From Pseudomonadota bacterium (GTDB lineage: Bacteria; Pseudomonadota; Alphaproteobacteria; Caulobacterales; Caulobacteraceae), in assembly GCA_021816155.1 (NCBI GenBank), contig JAKAZA010000022.1, positions 1-37,032 of the forward strand: DNA of 37,032 bases, read 5' to 3'. Below the pieces are notes generated by a model. It was given only the letters and a program-made list of their open reading frames with translations. It had not been told where the DNA came from and made no database searches. The position numbers and the translations under genes are program-made. Position 1 is the first letter of the stretch; each line of letters opens with the position of its first letter. Positions 1 through 7,443 of this stretch are shown piece by piece.

Positions 1-207
1 GTCCCTGATGGTGGCGCTCGTCACGTTGCCGGCGCTGATCTGGCTGATGGCGGTGGAGGTGCTCACGCCGTGATAGCTGCTGTTGCCGGACAGCAAGGAC
101 GGCAGCACCAGGAAGCCGAACAGGATGACGAGGGATGCAGGCAGCACCCCGGCCGTGATCGCCAGCCAGGTACGAAACGCGAAGATGCGCCGCCAGATAT
201 CGCTCAT
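1..207 (-). CDS. Membrane protein, N-terminal fragment (runs off the window)
   Basis: The first 69 codons of a gene read leftwards from ATG at 207 and are cut by the window edge. The translation starts MSDIWRRIFAFRTW and has one strong hydrophobic segment at about residues 15-40, followed by a polar stretch that should lie outside the membrane. The last residues, ISQISAGNVTSATIRD, loosely recall the membrane-proximal external domain of FtsH-type proteins, but the similarity is short. The gene lies 76 nt downstream of pstS on the same strand, where pstC is often found, yet these residues do not look like a typical PstC start. The product is not identified. Confidence 0.6.
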   Translation of the reverse strand, partial: MSDIWRRIFAFRTWLAITAGVLPASLVILFGFLVLPSLLSGNSSYHGVSTSTAISQISAGNVTSATIRD

Positions 208-227
208 CCCGCGCTCCCGGAACGACA

Positions 228-261
228 GGACCGGCCCCGGGTCAAGACCCAAGGCCGGTCC
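228..261 (-). terminator. Strong intergenic hairpin between pstS and the downstream gene
   Basis: A perfect 9-bp inverted repeat, GGACCGGCC (228-236) and GGCCGGTCC (253-261), encloses a second stem, GGGTC (239-243) with GACCC (246-250). There is no T-run on either side, so this is not a classical intrinsic terminator. Such hairpins after a substrate-binding-protein gene often protect the 3' end of its transcript or partly attenuate read-through. The role here is inferred. Confidence 0.5.
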
Positions 262-283
262 CGCATCGCGTCGCCAGACACGA

Positions 284-1363
284 TCAGTGGATGGTGTCGA
301 TCTGCTTTTCGCTCATGGCGCGGACCGCGGCCGGCAAACCCTGGAAGCTGGCCGCGGCCAGCATCGCCGGGGTGTTGCCGCCAGTCGGGCTCGTCGCCCA
401 CTTGAGGAACGCCTTCAGCTCGTTCGCCACCTGCGGCGAAGCCTGCTGCTGCTTCACGATTGCGTACTCGTAGTTCACGATCGGATACGAGTTCGCGCCC
501 GGCGCGAAGACCAGGCTCAGCCGCTCGTCCGGCGGCGTCTTGGACGCCATCGCCGTCACCGCGGCCGCCACGGTGGCGGGGCTGTCGAGCACGGCCCGGC
601 CGTCCCGATTGACCAGCTTGGCCTCATGCAGCCCGGCCTGGCCGGACTGGGCTCGGTAGCTGATGCCGATGTACGCGACCGAATAGGGCACGCTCTTGGC
701 CGAGCTCACCATGCCCGGGTTGCCGTTGCTGCCGATCGCGCCGGGCACCTGCGGCCAGTTGACCGTCGTGCCATAGTGCAGGCTGTTCGACCAGGAAGGC
801 GTCGAGAAGGCCAGAAACTGGGTGAAGATGAAGGTGTCGCCGCTGCCGTCGGCGCGATGGATCGGCACGATGGCGTGGTGGGGCAGCGGGATGCCGGGGT
901 TGAGCCTCGCGATCGCGGGATCGTTCCAGTAACGGATCGAGCCGCTGTAGATGCCGGCGAGCACCGGGCCGCTCAGCGTGAGGCGTTGCGCCGCCGTCAG
1001 GCCCGGGATGTTGTAGTCGACCGTCTGCGACGAGACCGCCAGCGGGATGTTCAGCATCCCCGGGTTCTGCGCCATCTGTGGGTCGGACAAGTAGGCATCG
1101 GAGGCGCCGATCTGCACGACGCCCTGGATGGCCTGCGAGATGCCGGTGCCCGAGCCCGTGCTCTGGGTGGTGATCTGAACGTTCGGGTGGCTCTTGCTGT
1201 AATGGGCGACCCAGACGTTGAACATCGGGTAGAGGAGCGAAGAGCCGGTCTCCAGCAGGCGAACCGGGTCGGCGAACGCGACACCGAACGCCAGCGCCGA
1301 GACGCCGAGCGCCAGCGCCGCCGTACGGACGCGCGTGTGTTTCTTCCTAGACAGGTTCGGCAC
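284..1363 (-). CDS. pstS: Phosphate ABC transporter substrate-binding protein PstS
   Basis: This is a periplasmic phosphate-binding protein of the high-affinity Pst importer (359 aa). A signal peptide is clear: basic residues at 6-12, a hydrophobic core at 14-29 and likely cleavage near AFA-DP at 31. Phosphate-binding motifs of the family are visible: the GSSLLYP loop near residue 40, STGSGTGIS at 68-76, GASDA at 86-90 and DGSGDTF near 170. The start is GTG at 1363, chosen because GGAGG lies 6 nt upstream. A Pho box with a matching -10 lies about 78 nt upstream, so expression is probably induced by phosphate starvation through PhoB. The rest of the Pst system is not in the window. Confidence 0.93.
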   Translation of the reverse strand: MPNLSRKKHTRVRTAALALGVSALAFGVAFADPVRLLETGSSLLYPMFNVWVAHYSKSHPNVQITTQSTGSGTGISQAIQGVVQIGASDAYLSDPQMAQNPGMLNIPLAVSSQTVDYNIPGLTAAQRLTLSGPVLAGIYSGSIRYWNDPAIARLNPGIPLPHHAIVPIHRADGSGDTFIFTQFLAFSTPSWSNSLHYGTTVNWPQVPGAIGSNGNPGMVSSAKSVPYSVAYIGISYRAQSGQAGLHEAKLVNRDGRAVLDSPATVAAAVTAMASKTPPDERLSLVFAPGANSYPIVNYEYAIVKQQQASPQVANELKAFLKWATSPTGGNTPAMLAAASFQGLPAAVRAMSEKQIDTIH

Positions 1364-1424
1364 CTCAGTCCTCCAAGGTCAGTGGCCGACGCCGCCGCCC
1401 CCCTGAGGGCGCGCGCCGACGCCC

Positions 1425-1458
1425 GATGTAGGGGCGAACGATGACAGTGGGGTGACAG
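1425..1458 (-). promoter_or_regulatory. Pho box and -10 element upstream of pstS
   Basis: Read on the minus strand, the region holds CTGTCAC, a 4-nt spacer and CTGTCAT (1441-1458), two 7-bp direct repeats in the 11-bp register of a PhoB site. Ten nucleotides later comes TACATC (1425-1430), a fair -10 hexamer at the spacing usual for PhoB-dependent promoters, which lack a -35 element. The implied transcription start near 1418 gives a leader of about 55 nt before the GTG of pstS. Confidence 0.85.
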
Positions 1459-1508
1459 AGGCGAAGCTCGGCGTAGACACCTCGGCCGCGGCGGGCCATG
1501 CCGCGGCG

Positions 1509-1787
1509 TCAGGCCTTGGCGTCGCGGGCGTCGAACAGCAGCTCCACGCGCTCGCTGGGCTCGCCTGCGGCGTGGTCGTGACGCGCCTCGAGCGTGCGCC
1601 GAAGCCGCTGGGCGCCGTGCTCGCCGCCGTGCAGCGAGCGTCTGTGCAACCAGGCGCGCAGCGCCTCGCGCACGACCGCCGCGGCCGAGCCGAACTCGCC
1701 GGCCTCGACGACGCGGCGAACCTGCGCGAACTGCTGCTGCGTCAGCTCCAGGCTGACCTTGGCGTTGAGCTTGTCAAACCGTCGCAT
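1509..1787 (-). CDS. ParD-like ribbon-helix-helix antitoxin (no partner toxin seen)
   Basis: A 92-aa protein beginning MRRFDKLNAKVSLEL. Residues about 9-50 fit a ribbon-helix-helix DNA-binding fold of the ParD/CopG type: a beta strand (KVSLEL), a helix (TQQQFAQVRRVVEAG), the turn EFGSAAAVV and a helix (REALRAWLHRR). The start at 1787 is supported by GAGGAG 8-9 nt upstream; an in-frame extension further upstream has no such site. ParD antitoxins normally precede and overlap parE, but the 145 nt downstream up to pstS hold no toxin frame. It may be an orphan antitoxin, a remnant of a lost pair, or a free-standing regulator. Confidence 0.7.
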   Translation of the reverse strand: MRRFDKLNAKVSLELTQQQFAQVRRVVEAGEFGSAAAVVREALRAWLHRRSLHGGEHGAQRLRRTLEARHDHAAGEPSERVELLFDARDAKA

Positions 1788-1875
1788 GGCGTGGCTCCTC
1801 GACGTAAGGGAAACCCTAGCATGAAAAACGTCGCCGCTAACGCACGCCTCGCCGAATCGCCGACACTCTTTGGTG

Positions 1876-2757
1876 ATGACGCCGTTATTCAAGCTGGTGA
1901 TCCACGCCGACGGCTGGCGCTTCGTCGCACCGAGGCCGGACACGGATGCGCTGAGGGCCTTCTACGCCCAAGCGTACTTCCAGGAGGCGCACGGCACCTA
2001 TGCGCCCGACTACGACGAGACGGAGCGGACGCATCGGCGTCTCGTCGCCGACACGCTGCTGACGGCGGTGGCGCAGGCGCGCGGCGTCGCCGGCGGACGG
2101 ATGCTCGAGGTGGGCTGCGGCGAAGGCTGGCTGATGTCCGCCGCGCTGGGCGCCGGCTACGATGCGCGCGGGCTGGATTTCTCTGACTTCGGCCTCCGGC
2201 GCTTCCATCCGGAGCTCCTCGCCCGCGCGACGTTCGGCGACGCGTTCGACAACCTCGACGCCCTGATCGCGGCCGGCGAGCGGTACGACGTGGTCGCCAT
2301 GGAGCATGTCCTGGAGCACGTAATCGACCCGGAGGCGCTGCTGGGACGCCTCGCCGGCGTCTTCGCGCCGAACGGCGTGCTGGCCGTCACCGTGCCCAAC
2401 GATTTCAGCCCGCTGCAGCGGGCCGCGCGGGCCGCCGGCGTCGTGGACCGCGACTTCTGGGTCGCGCCGCCCCAGCATCTCAACTACTTCGACGCGCCGT
2501 CGCTGCGGCGTTTGCTCGAGCGTCTCGGCTTCGCGGTGCGCCGCGCCTACGCCAGCTTTCCGATCGACTGGTTCCTGATGCACCCCGGCTCGAACTACGT
2601 GGCCGACCCTGCCGCCGGCAAGCCGGCGCACCGGGCCAGGATGGAGATCGACCTGCTGCTCGCCCGCCAGGGCATGGACGCGTATCTCGGCCTCGCCGAG
2701 GCGCTGTTCGCCTGCTGCGCCGGCCGCAGCCTGACCGTGGTCGCGTCGCCCCGATGA
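1876..2757 (+). CDS. Class I SAM-dependent methyltransferase (Methyltransf_23 type)
   Basis: A protein of about 293 aa with SAM-binding motif I, LEVGCGEGW, at about residues 77-85 and a following acidic strand GLDFSD. AMEHVLEHVIDPEALL is the post-motif typical of small-molecule and sugar methyltransferases of the Methyltransf_23/11 group. The stop overlaps the next start by 4 nt (ATGA), indicating translational coupling with the metallo-beta-lactamase-fold gene. TTG 1870, GTG 1873 and ATG 1876 stand in tandem in one frame with no clear ribosome site; the ATG is preferred. The substrate is unknown; the context suggests a sugar or other glycan precursor. Confidence 0.85.
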   Translation: MTPLFKLVIHADGWRFVAPRPDTDALRAFYAQAYFQEAHGTYAPDYDETERTHRRLVADTLLTAVAQARGVAGGRMLEVGCGEGWLMSAALGAGYDARGLDFSDFGLRRFHPELLARATFGDAFDNLDALIAAGERYDVVAMEHVLEHVIDPEALLGRLAGVFAPNGVLAVTVPNDFSPLQRAARAAGVVDRDFWVAPPQHLNYFDAPSLRRLLERLGFAVRRAYASFPIDWFLMHPGSNYVADPAAGKPAHRARMEIDLLLARQGMDAYLGLAEALFACCAGRSLTVVASPR

Positions 2758-4088
2758 AGCTGCGTTACGTCGCCAACGCCTGCTTCGAGATAACGCTCGC
2801 TTCGGGGCGCCGGCTCCTGACCGATCCGTGGTTTCAGGGCCCCTGCCAGCAGACCTGGTGGAACTTCCCGCCCGTGCACGAACGCCTGGCGGACGACATC
2901 CGAGCCAGCCGACCGGACCTCATCTACATCAGTCACCTGCACAACGATCACCTGCACCCCGAGACGCTGGCCGCGTTCGACCGCGCGACGCCGGTCATCG
3001 TCGGGGCGATGAACACGCTGAACCTGAAGGCGGCGCTGGCCGCGATCGGCTTCCGCAACCTCCTCGAGGTCCCGTTCGAGACGCGGACGCCGCTCGCGGC
3101 GGGCGCCGAGATCGTCCTCTTCAGGGACTTCCACGGCAACACGCTAGGCGACGACACCCAGGTCGCCTACGACCTCGACACCTCGCTCTATCTCTACGAC
3201 GCAGACGGAACGCGCCTCTTCCTCGGCGTCGACAACACCCTTCTGCCGGCGGACGCAGCGCGGATCGCCGCCGAGTACGGACCGCCCGACATCGCGCAGC
3301 TGCCATACGCCTCGGCCTCGCCGTGCCCGATGTCGATGGCCGACTACGACGATGGGCGCAAGGCGGCCGCGACCGCGGCGCTGCGCGCGCGCACCGTCGC
3401 CAACTTCCGCGAGCTGACCCGCGCGCTGGCGCCGAAGCGGGTGATCCCGGCCGGCGGCGAATATGTGCTGGGCGGGCCGGCCGCGCCGCTCAGCCGCTTC
3501 CTGCCGCAGCCCCTGGCCTCCGAGCTGGCGGCCGCGCTCGACGCGGCGGGCCTCGCCGGCCGGCTCGCGAAGCTCTACCCGGGTGACGCGCTGGACAGCG
3601 CGACGCTCGAGGTGACCCTCGATCCCGGCGCACGCTTCCGCGATTTCAGCGACGCCGATCGCGCGGCCTACGCGCTCTCGCTCGGCGACCGCGCGCCCAG
3701 CTTCACTCAGCTGAAGCTGCCGGCCGACGTCACGTTCGACTGGCTGCGCGCGCTGCGCAGGTGCGCGGCCAACTACGCGGCCCGACGCCGCAAGATGGGC
3801 TTCGAGCCGGCGATGGACGTCTATCTGGACGTGACCGCGCGCGACGGCGCCCGCCGCTTCCTGTTCGGCCTTCCGCTGGACGGCGACGATGGCGGCTTTT
3901 GCGAGGGGCCGGGATCACGGCCGCGGCTGACCTACCGCCTCGACGAGCGCCTGCTCTTCGCCCTCGTCACCGGGATGCTCTCGTGGAACGCGATGGAGGC
4001 GAGCGCCCTGATCGGCATCTCGCGCGAGCCTGACGTCTATACCCACGACCTGCACCGATCGATGGTGCACTTCACCCTGCTGTCCTGA
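2754..4088 (+). CDS. Metallo-beta-lactamase-fold protein, CMP-sialate hydroxylase (CMAH)-like
   Basis: A 444-aa protein. The N-terminal half is a metallo-beta-lactamase fold with metal motif HLHNDH at residues 61-66 (H61, H63, D65, H66), H127 in FRDFHGN and D160 in FLGVDN. The C-terminal part ends in a segment with SWNAMEASALIG, PDVY and LHRSMVHF, which resembles the tail of CMP-N-acetylneuraminate hydroxylase-like proteins. True CMAH carries an N-terminal Rieske iron-sulfur domain; this protein starts directly with the hydrolase fold and has no Rieske motif, so it is not expected to hydroxylate by the same mechanism unless a separate partner exists. It is coupled to the preceding methyltransferase and followed 15 nt later by a GNAT gene. 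A nucleotide-sugar hydrolase is an alternative. Confidence 0.75.
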   Translation: MKLRYVANACFEITLASGRRLLTDPWFQGPCQQTWWNFPPVHERLADDIRASRPDLIYISHLHNDHLHPETLAAFDRATPVIVGAMNTLNLKAALAAIGFRNLLEVPFETRTPLAAGAEIVLFRDFHGNTLGDDTQVAYDLDTSLYLYDADGTRLFLGVDNTLLPADAARIAAEYGPPDIAQLPYASASPCPMSMADYDDGRKAAATAALRARTVANFRELTRALAPKRVIPAGGEYVLGGPAAPLSRFLPQPLASELAAALDAAGLAGRLAKLYPGDALDSATLEVTLDPGARFRDFSDADRAAYALSLGDRAPSFTQLKLPADVTFDWLRALRRCAANYAARRRKMGFEPAMDVYLDVTARDGARRFLFGLPLDGDDGGFCEGPGSRPRLTYRLDERLLFALVTGMLSWNAMEASALIGISREPDVYTHDLHRSMVHFTLLS

Positions 4089-4103
4089 GCCAAGGAGGGC
4101 GCC

Positions 4104-4664
4104 ATGATCGCCGGCAAGAAAGTGGGCCTGCGCGCGGTGGAGGCGGACGACCTGCCGACCTTGCATCGCTGGGCCAACGACGCCGAGCTTTGGTCCAACC
4201 TCGGCGGGTGGCGCTTCCCGTCGAGTTTCGATTCGATCCAGCGCTGGTTCGCGGGCCTGAAGGACAATGCGCTCAATCAGCGCTGGGTGATCGAGACTCT
4301 GGACACGCACGCGCTCATTGGCACCGCCAACCTGGTCGACATCGACTGGAAGAACCGTCACGCCTTCCACGGCATGATGCTCGGCCCGGCCGACCTGCGC
4401 GGCCAGGGCTACGGCCGCGACACCGTGATGGCGGTGATGCGCTACGCCTTCGACGAACTCGGCCTCGAGCGGCTCGACGGCGACATCATCGAGTACAACG
4501 AGGCCTCGGTCGGGCTCTACGTCGGGCGCTGCGGCTGGAAGGAGGAGGGGCGCCAGCGCAGGTGGCATTACCGGCGCGGGCGCTTCTGGGACAGGATCCT
4601 GGTCGGCGTCACGCGCGAGGACTACTCGGCCCTGGTCCAAGCGAGCGGCTACTGGTCCGCCTAG
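4104..4664 (+). CDS. GNAT-family N-acetyltransferase (RimJ/RimL-like)
   Basis: A 186-aa acetyltransferase. The acetyl-CoA pyrophosphate-binding loop RGQGYG is at residues 99-104, after the core strand HGMMLGPADL. The tail with NEASVGLYVGRCGW is the usual C-terminal GNAT strand-helix. The start is well supported by AGGAGG about 6 nt upstream of ATG 4104. The family acetylates amino groups of protein N-termini, small molecules or amino sugars. Lying between a CMAH-like gene and a glycosyltransferase, an amino-sugar N-acetyltransferase (as PseH does in pseudaminic acid synthesis) is plausible but unproven. Confidence 0.85.
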   Translation: MIAGKKVGLRAVEADDLPTLHRWANDAELWSNLGGWRFPSSFDSIQRWFAGLKDNALNQRWVIETLDTHALIGTANLVDIDWKNRHAFHGMMLGPADLRGQGYGRDTVMAVMRYAFDELGLERLDGDIIEYNEASVGLYVGRCGWKEEGRQRRWHYRRGRFWDRILVGVTREDYSALVQASGYWSA

Positions 4665-4678
4665 GCAGACGCTCATGG

Positions 4679-4693
4679 TTAATGGCGCCTTTA
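4679..4693. promoter_or_regulatory. Candidate CtrA-binding site upstream of the TPR glycosyltransferase
   Basis: TTAA, 7 nt, TTTA: one mismatch from the CtrA consensus TTAA-N7-TTAA. On the minus strand the right-hand part reads TTAACCAT, a classic CtrA half-site form. It lies 25 nt upstream of the preferred start of the glycosyltransferase gene, in a promoter position. TTAA is very rare in this window (three seen by eye). Confidence 0.5.
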
Positions 4694-4717
4694 CCGGCGC
4701 GCCGCAGGCTACCGGTG

Positions 4718-6412
4718 ATGGATGCGACAGACCTCATCGGCGCCGCGGACGCGGCGCTGCTCGACGGACGACCCGAGGCGGCGGCCGCCCTCTATCGCCA
4801 GCGCATCGCCGCTGCGCCGGCCGAGGTCGAGCCGCGCTACGGCCTCGCCAGCGCGCTCGCGGCGATGCGGGACACGGCGGCCGGCGTGGCGCTGGAGGAG
4901 GCGCGCATGCTGCACGCCCTGCTCCTGGCCGGCGCGATGGGCGCCGACGTGCCGCGCCTGTCGCGCGACAGCGAATACGCCGCGCAGATCGCCTGGCGGT
5001 TGGATGCGGCCGATCACGTAGCGGCGGCCTCCGTGGTCTACGGCCGCGCCGTTGCAGGCGGTCACGCAAGCGAGAACGGCCTGCTCAGATACGCGCTTTC
5101 GCTCCAGCACCAGGGCCGGGCGGAAGAAGCTATCGCCGTGTTCCGCGCCATGCTGGAGCTCTATCCCAGCGCGGCCGCGCATCAGTTCCTCCTCTACCCG
5201 CACTTCCTGGTGGAGGATGGGCCGGCGCGCTACGCCGCCGAGGCGCGGGCTTGGGCGAAGCGCTGGGCGCCCGCCGCCGAGGATCCGAACCTCGACAATC
5301 CTCCCGCGCGCGGACGCCGCTTGAGGATCGGCTATGTCTCGCCGGCCCTGGGGGCCCTGCAGGTGCGCCAGTTCATCACGCCGGTGCTGGAGGCGCACGA
5401 CCCCGAGGCCGTGGCCGTCTTCCTGTATCCTGCGAGCGCCGAGACCGAGGCCGGTTGGCCCGTACGTCTGCGCGTGCGCCCGATCGGGGGCCTGGACGAC
5501 GCAGGCGCCGCGGCCCTGATCCGCGAGGACCGAATCGACGTGCTGGTCGACTGCTGGGGCCACTCGGCCGGCAGCCGGCTCGGGGTCTTCGCGCGCAGAG
5601 CCGCCCCGGTGCAGGTCGCCTGGATCAATTTCGTCCAGACCACCGGCCTGGAGCGGATGGACTATGTGCTGCACGCCGACTCCATGGCCGCGCCGGGCAC
5701 AACCGAACTCTTCACCGAGACCGTGGTCTCGATGGGCGAGGTGATCGTGCCCTACCGGCCGCACGCGGGACGCCCGCCGACGCCGCCCGCGCCCGCGCCG
5801 TCACGCGGCCAGGTAACGTTCGGCTCGTTCAATCATCCGGCCAAGCTAAGCGACGCCACGGTCCGCGGGTGGAGCCGCATTCTGAAGGGCGCGCCCGGCG
5901 CCCGCCTAGTGCTGAAGTACCGCTATTTCGTCGATCCGGTCCTGCAGCGGGCGACCCGCGCGCGCTTCGCCGCGGAAGGCGTGGCGCCCGAGCGGATCGA
6001 GTTCCGCGGCCACAGCGGCGGCGCCGACTACTTCGCCGCCTTCGCCGAGATCGACGTTGCGCTCGATCCCTCGCCCTGCCCCGGCGGCACGACCACCTGC
6101 GACGCCCTCGCCAACGGTGTGCCCGTGCTTACGCTCGCGGGGCCCGACTTCTATTCCCGCATCGGCGTCAACGGCGTGCTGGCGGCCGGCGCGCCGGAGT
6201 TGGTCGCCGAAAGCTGGGACGACTACGTGGCCAAGGCGCTGTCGCTCACGGACGACATCGCGCGGCTCGACGAACTACGCCAGCGGGTCCGGACCGGGAT
6301 CGAGCGAGGCCCGTTCGCCGACGAGATCGGCTTCACGCGGCGCCTGGAAGCCCTGTTCCGCGACCTCTTCGAGGCATGGCGCGGCGGAGGGCGCCTGCGC
6401 GGCGCCGCGTGA
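4718..6412 (+). CDS. TPR-containing GT41 (SPINDLY/OGT-like) glycosyltransferase, FlmG-like
   Basis: A protein of about 564 aa. Residues 1-190 are alanine-rich helical repeats of TPR type. Residues about 200-560 form a GT-B fold of the O-GlcNAc transferase/SPINDLY family: GYVSPALG (205-212), VDCWGHSAGSRL (277-288) with the conserved His, APVQVAWINF (296-305), FGSFNHPAKLS (368-378) and the donor-site stretch DPSPCPGGTTTCDALANGVP (450-469). The same TPR plus GT architecture is found in FlmG, the flagellin glycosyltransferase of Caulobacter, so protein O-glycosylation of flagellin is a good guess. ATG 4718 is preferred; ATG 4682 in the same frame would sit inside the CtrA-like site. The stop overlaps the next start (GTGA). 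No pseudaminic-acid pathway genes lie in the window. Confidence 0.85.
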   Translation: MDATDLIGAADAALLDGRPEAAAALYRQRIAAAPAEVEPRYGLASALAAMRDTAAGVALEEARMLHALLLAGAMGADVPRLSRDSEYAAQIAWRLDAADHVAAASVVYGRAVAGGHASENGLLRYALSLQHQGRAEEAIAVFRAMLELYPSAAAHQFLLYPHFLVEDGPARYAAEARAWAKRWAPAAEDPNLDNPPARGRRLRIGYVSPALGALQVRQFITPVLEAHDPEAVAVFLYPASAETEAGWPVRLRVRPIGGLDDAGAAALIREDRIDVLVDCWGHSAGSRLGVFARRAAPVQVAWINFVQTTGLERMDYVLHADSMAAPGTTELFTETVVSMGEVIVPYRPHAGRPPTPPAPAPSRGQVTFGSFNHPAKLSDATVRGWSRILKGAPGARLVLKYRYFVDPVLQRATRARFAAEGVAPERIEFRGHSGGADYFAAFAEIDVALDPSPCPGGTTTCDALANGVPVLTLAGPDFYSRIGVNGVLAAGAPELVAESWDDYVAKALSLTDDIARLDELRQRVRTGIERGPFADEIGFTRRLEALFRDLFEAWRGGGRLRGAA

Positions 6413-7443
6413 GCGCGCCGTCCGGCATCGGCGGCGTGATGCCGGCGCTGCCCGCCGGCCCCCCGGTGCATGGATCTTTGCTGGACCTCTGGCTGGGACC
6501 GGACGGACGCCTTTCAGCTTTCGCCACCGCGCGGGCCGCGCTCGCCGCGCTGCTGCGGTCGCGGGACGTGCGGCGCGCCTGGCTGCCGGCCTACGCGTGC
6601 GACAGCCTTGCGCTCGGCGCGGCCGCCTGCGGCGCCGAGGTTGACTTCTACGCCCTCGATCGCCAGCTGCGTCCCGACGTCGAGGCGTTGGCGAAGGCTC
6701 TGGCGCCCGGGGACGCGGTGATCGTCGTCGATCATTTCGGCTGCGCCCTCGTCGAGGCGTGGCGTCCGCTGCGCGCGCGGTTCGCCGACATCCTCTGGAT
6801 CGAGGACCGGGCCCAGGCGCTCGACACCGGTCAGCCGCCGCTGGGCGAGACGCGCCTCTTTTCGCCGCGCAAGCTGGCGGGGGTGGCCGACGGCGGGCTC
6901 CTCGTCGGCGATACGCCCCCGCCCATGCCGCAGGGCGCAGCGGACGAGTCCGTCTGGGCGCCCGAGGAGGCGCGCGCGAGCGACCCCAAAGGGCGCCATC
7001 CCGAGCGTTGGTTCCCTCAGCACCAGGCCCGGGAATCGGCCTTCACCGCGGCCCCTGCGCCCGCCACGGCGCGCACGATGGCCGCGCTTCGGTCGCTGCC
7101 CGCCGCGCCCGTCGCGGCGCGGCGCCGGGCCAACTGGCGCCGTCTCGCCGACCTTCTCCCAGGGTTCGCGTTGTGGCCGCTGACCGACCCGGCGTTCGCG
7201 CCGCTCGCATTCCCCATCGTCGTCGAGGACGCCGGCGCCGCCCAGGCTGCGCTCGCCGAGGAAAGGATCTGGTCGCCGCGGCACTGGGCGAGCCTTCCCA
7301 GCGACCCGGACCGTTTCCCCGACTGCCACTGGCTGGCCGCGCGCTGCCTCTCGCTGCCGTGCGACCAGCGGTACGGCGAGGTCGAGATGGTCCGCATCGC
7401 CGACGCCGTGCGCCGGCGGCTGCGGACGCCTCAACCGCGGTAG
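6409..7443 (+). CDS. DegT/DnrJ/EryC1-like PLP fold type I protein
   Basis: A protein of about 344 aa, short for the DegT family (usually about 370-400). It keeps the aminotransferase layout: an N-terminal small-domain strand with WLPAYAC (58-64), an acidic IEDRAQAL (131-138) with the pyridine-nitrogen Asp, and FSPRKLAGVADGG (151-163) in which K155 would be the Schiff-base lysine. It probably uses PLP on a keto-sugar or related substrate. The start is taken as GTG 6409, which overlaps the glycosyltransferase stop by 4 nt; ATG 6439 is possible. It ends 13 nt inside the tail of the converging acyltransferase gene. Confidence 0.7.
   Translation: MSAPSGIGGVMPALPAGPPVHGSLLDLWLGPDGRLSAFATARAALAALLRSRDVRRAWLPAYACDSLALGAAACGAEVDFYALDRQLRPDVEALAKALAPGDAVIVVDHFGCALVEAWRPLRARFADILWIEDRAQALDTGQPPLGETRLFSPRKLAGVADGGLLVGDTPPPMPQGAADESVWAPEEARASDPKGRHPERWFPQHQARESAFTAAPAPATARTMAALRSLPAAPVAARRRANWRRLADLLPGFALWPLTDPAFAPLAFPIVVEDAGAAQAALAEERIWSPRHWASLPSDPDRFPDCHWLAARCLSLPCDQRYGEVEMVRIADAVRRRLRTPQPR

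Noticed and set aside
83-1444. Long plus-strand open frame across pstS
   Set aside because: It is the antisense shadow of pstS, arginine-rich with no family features; pstS has a signal peptide, ribosome site and Pho box.
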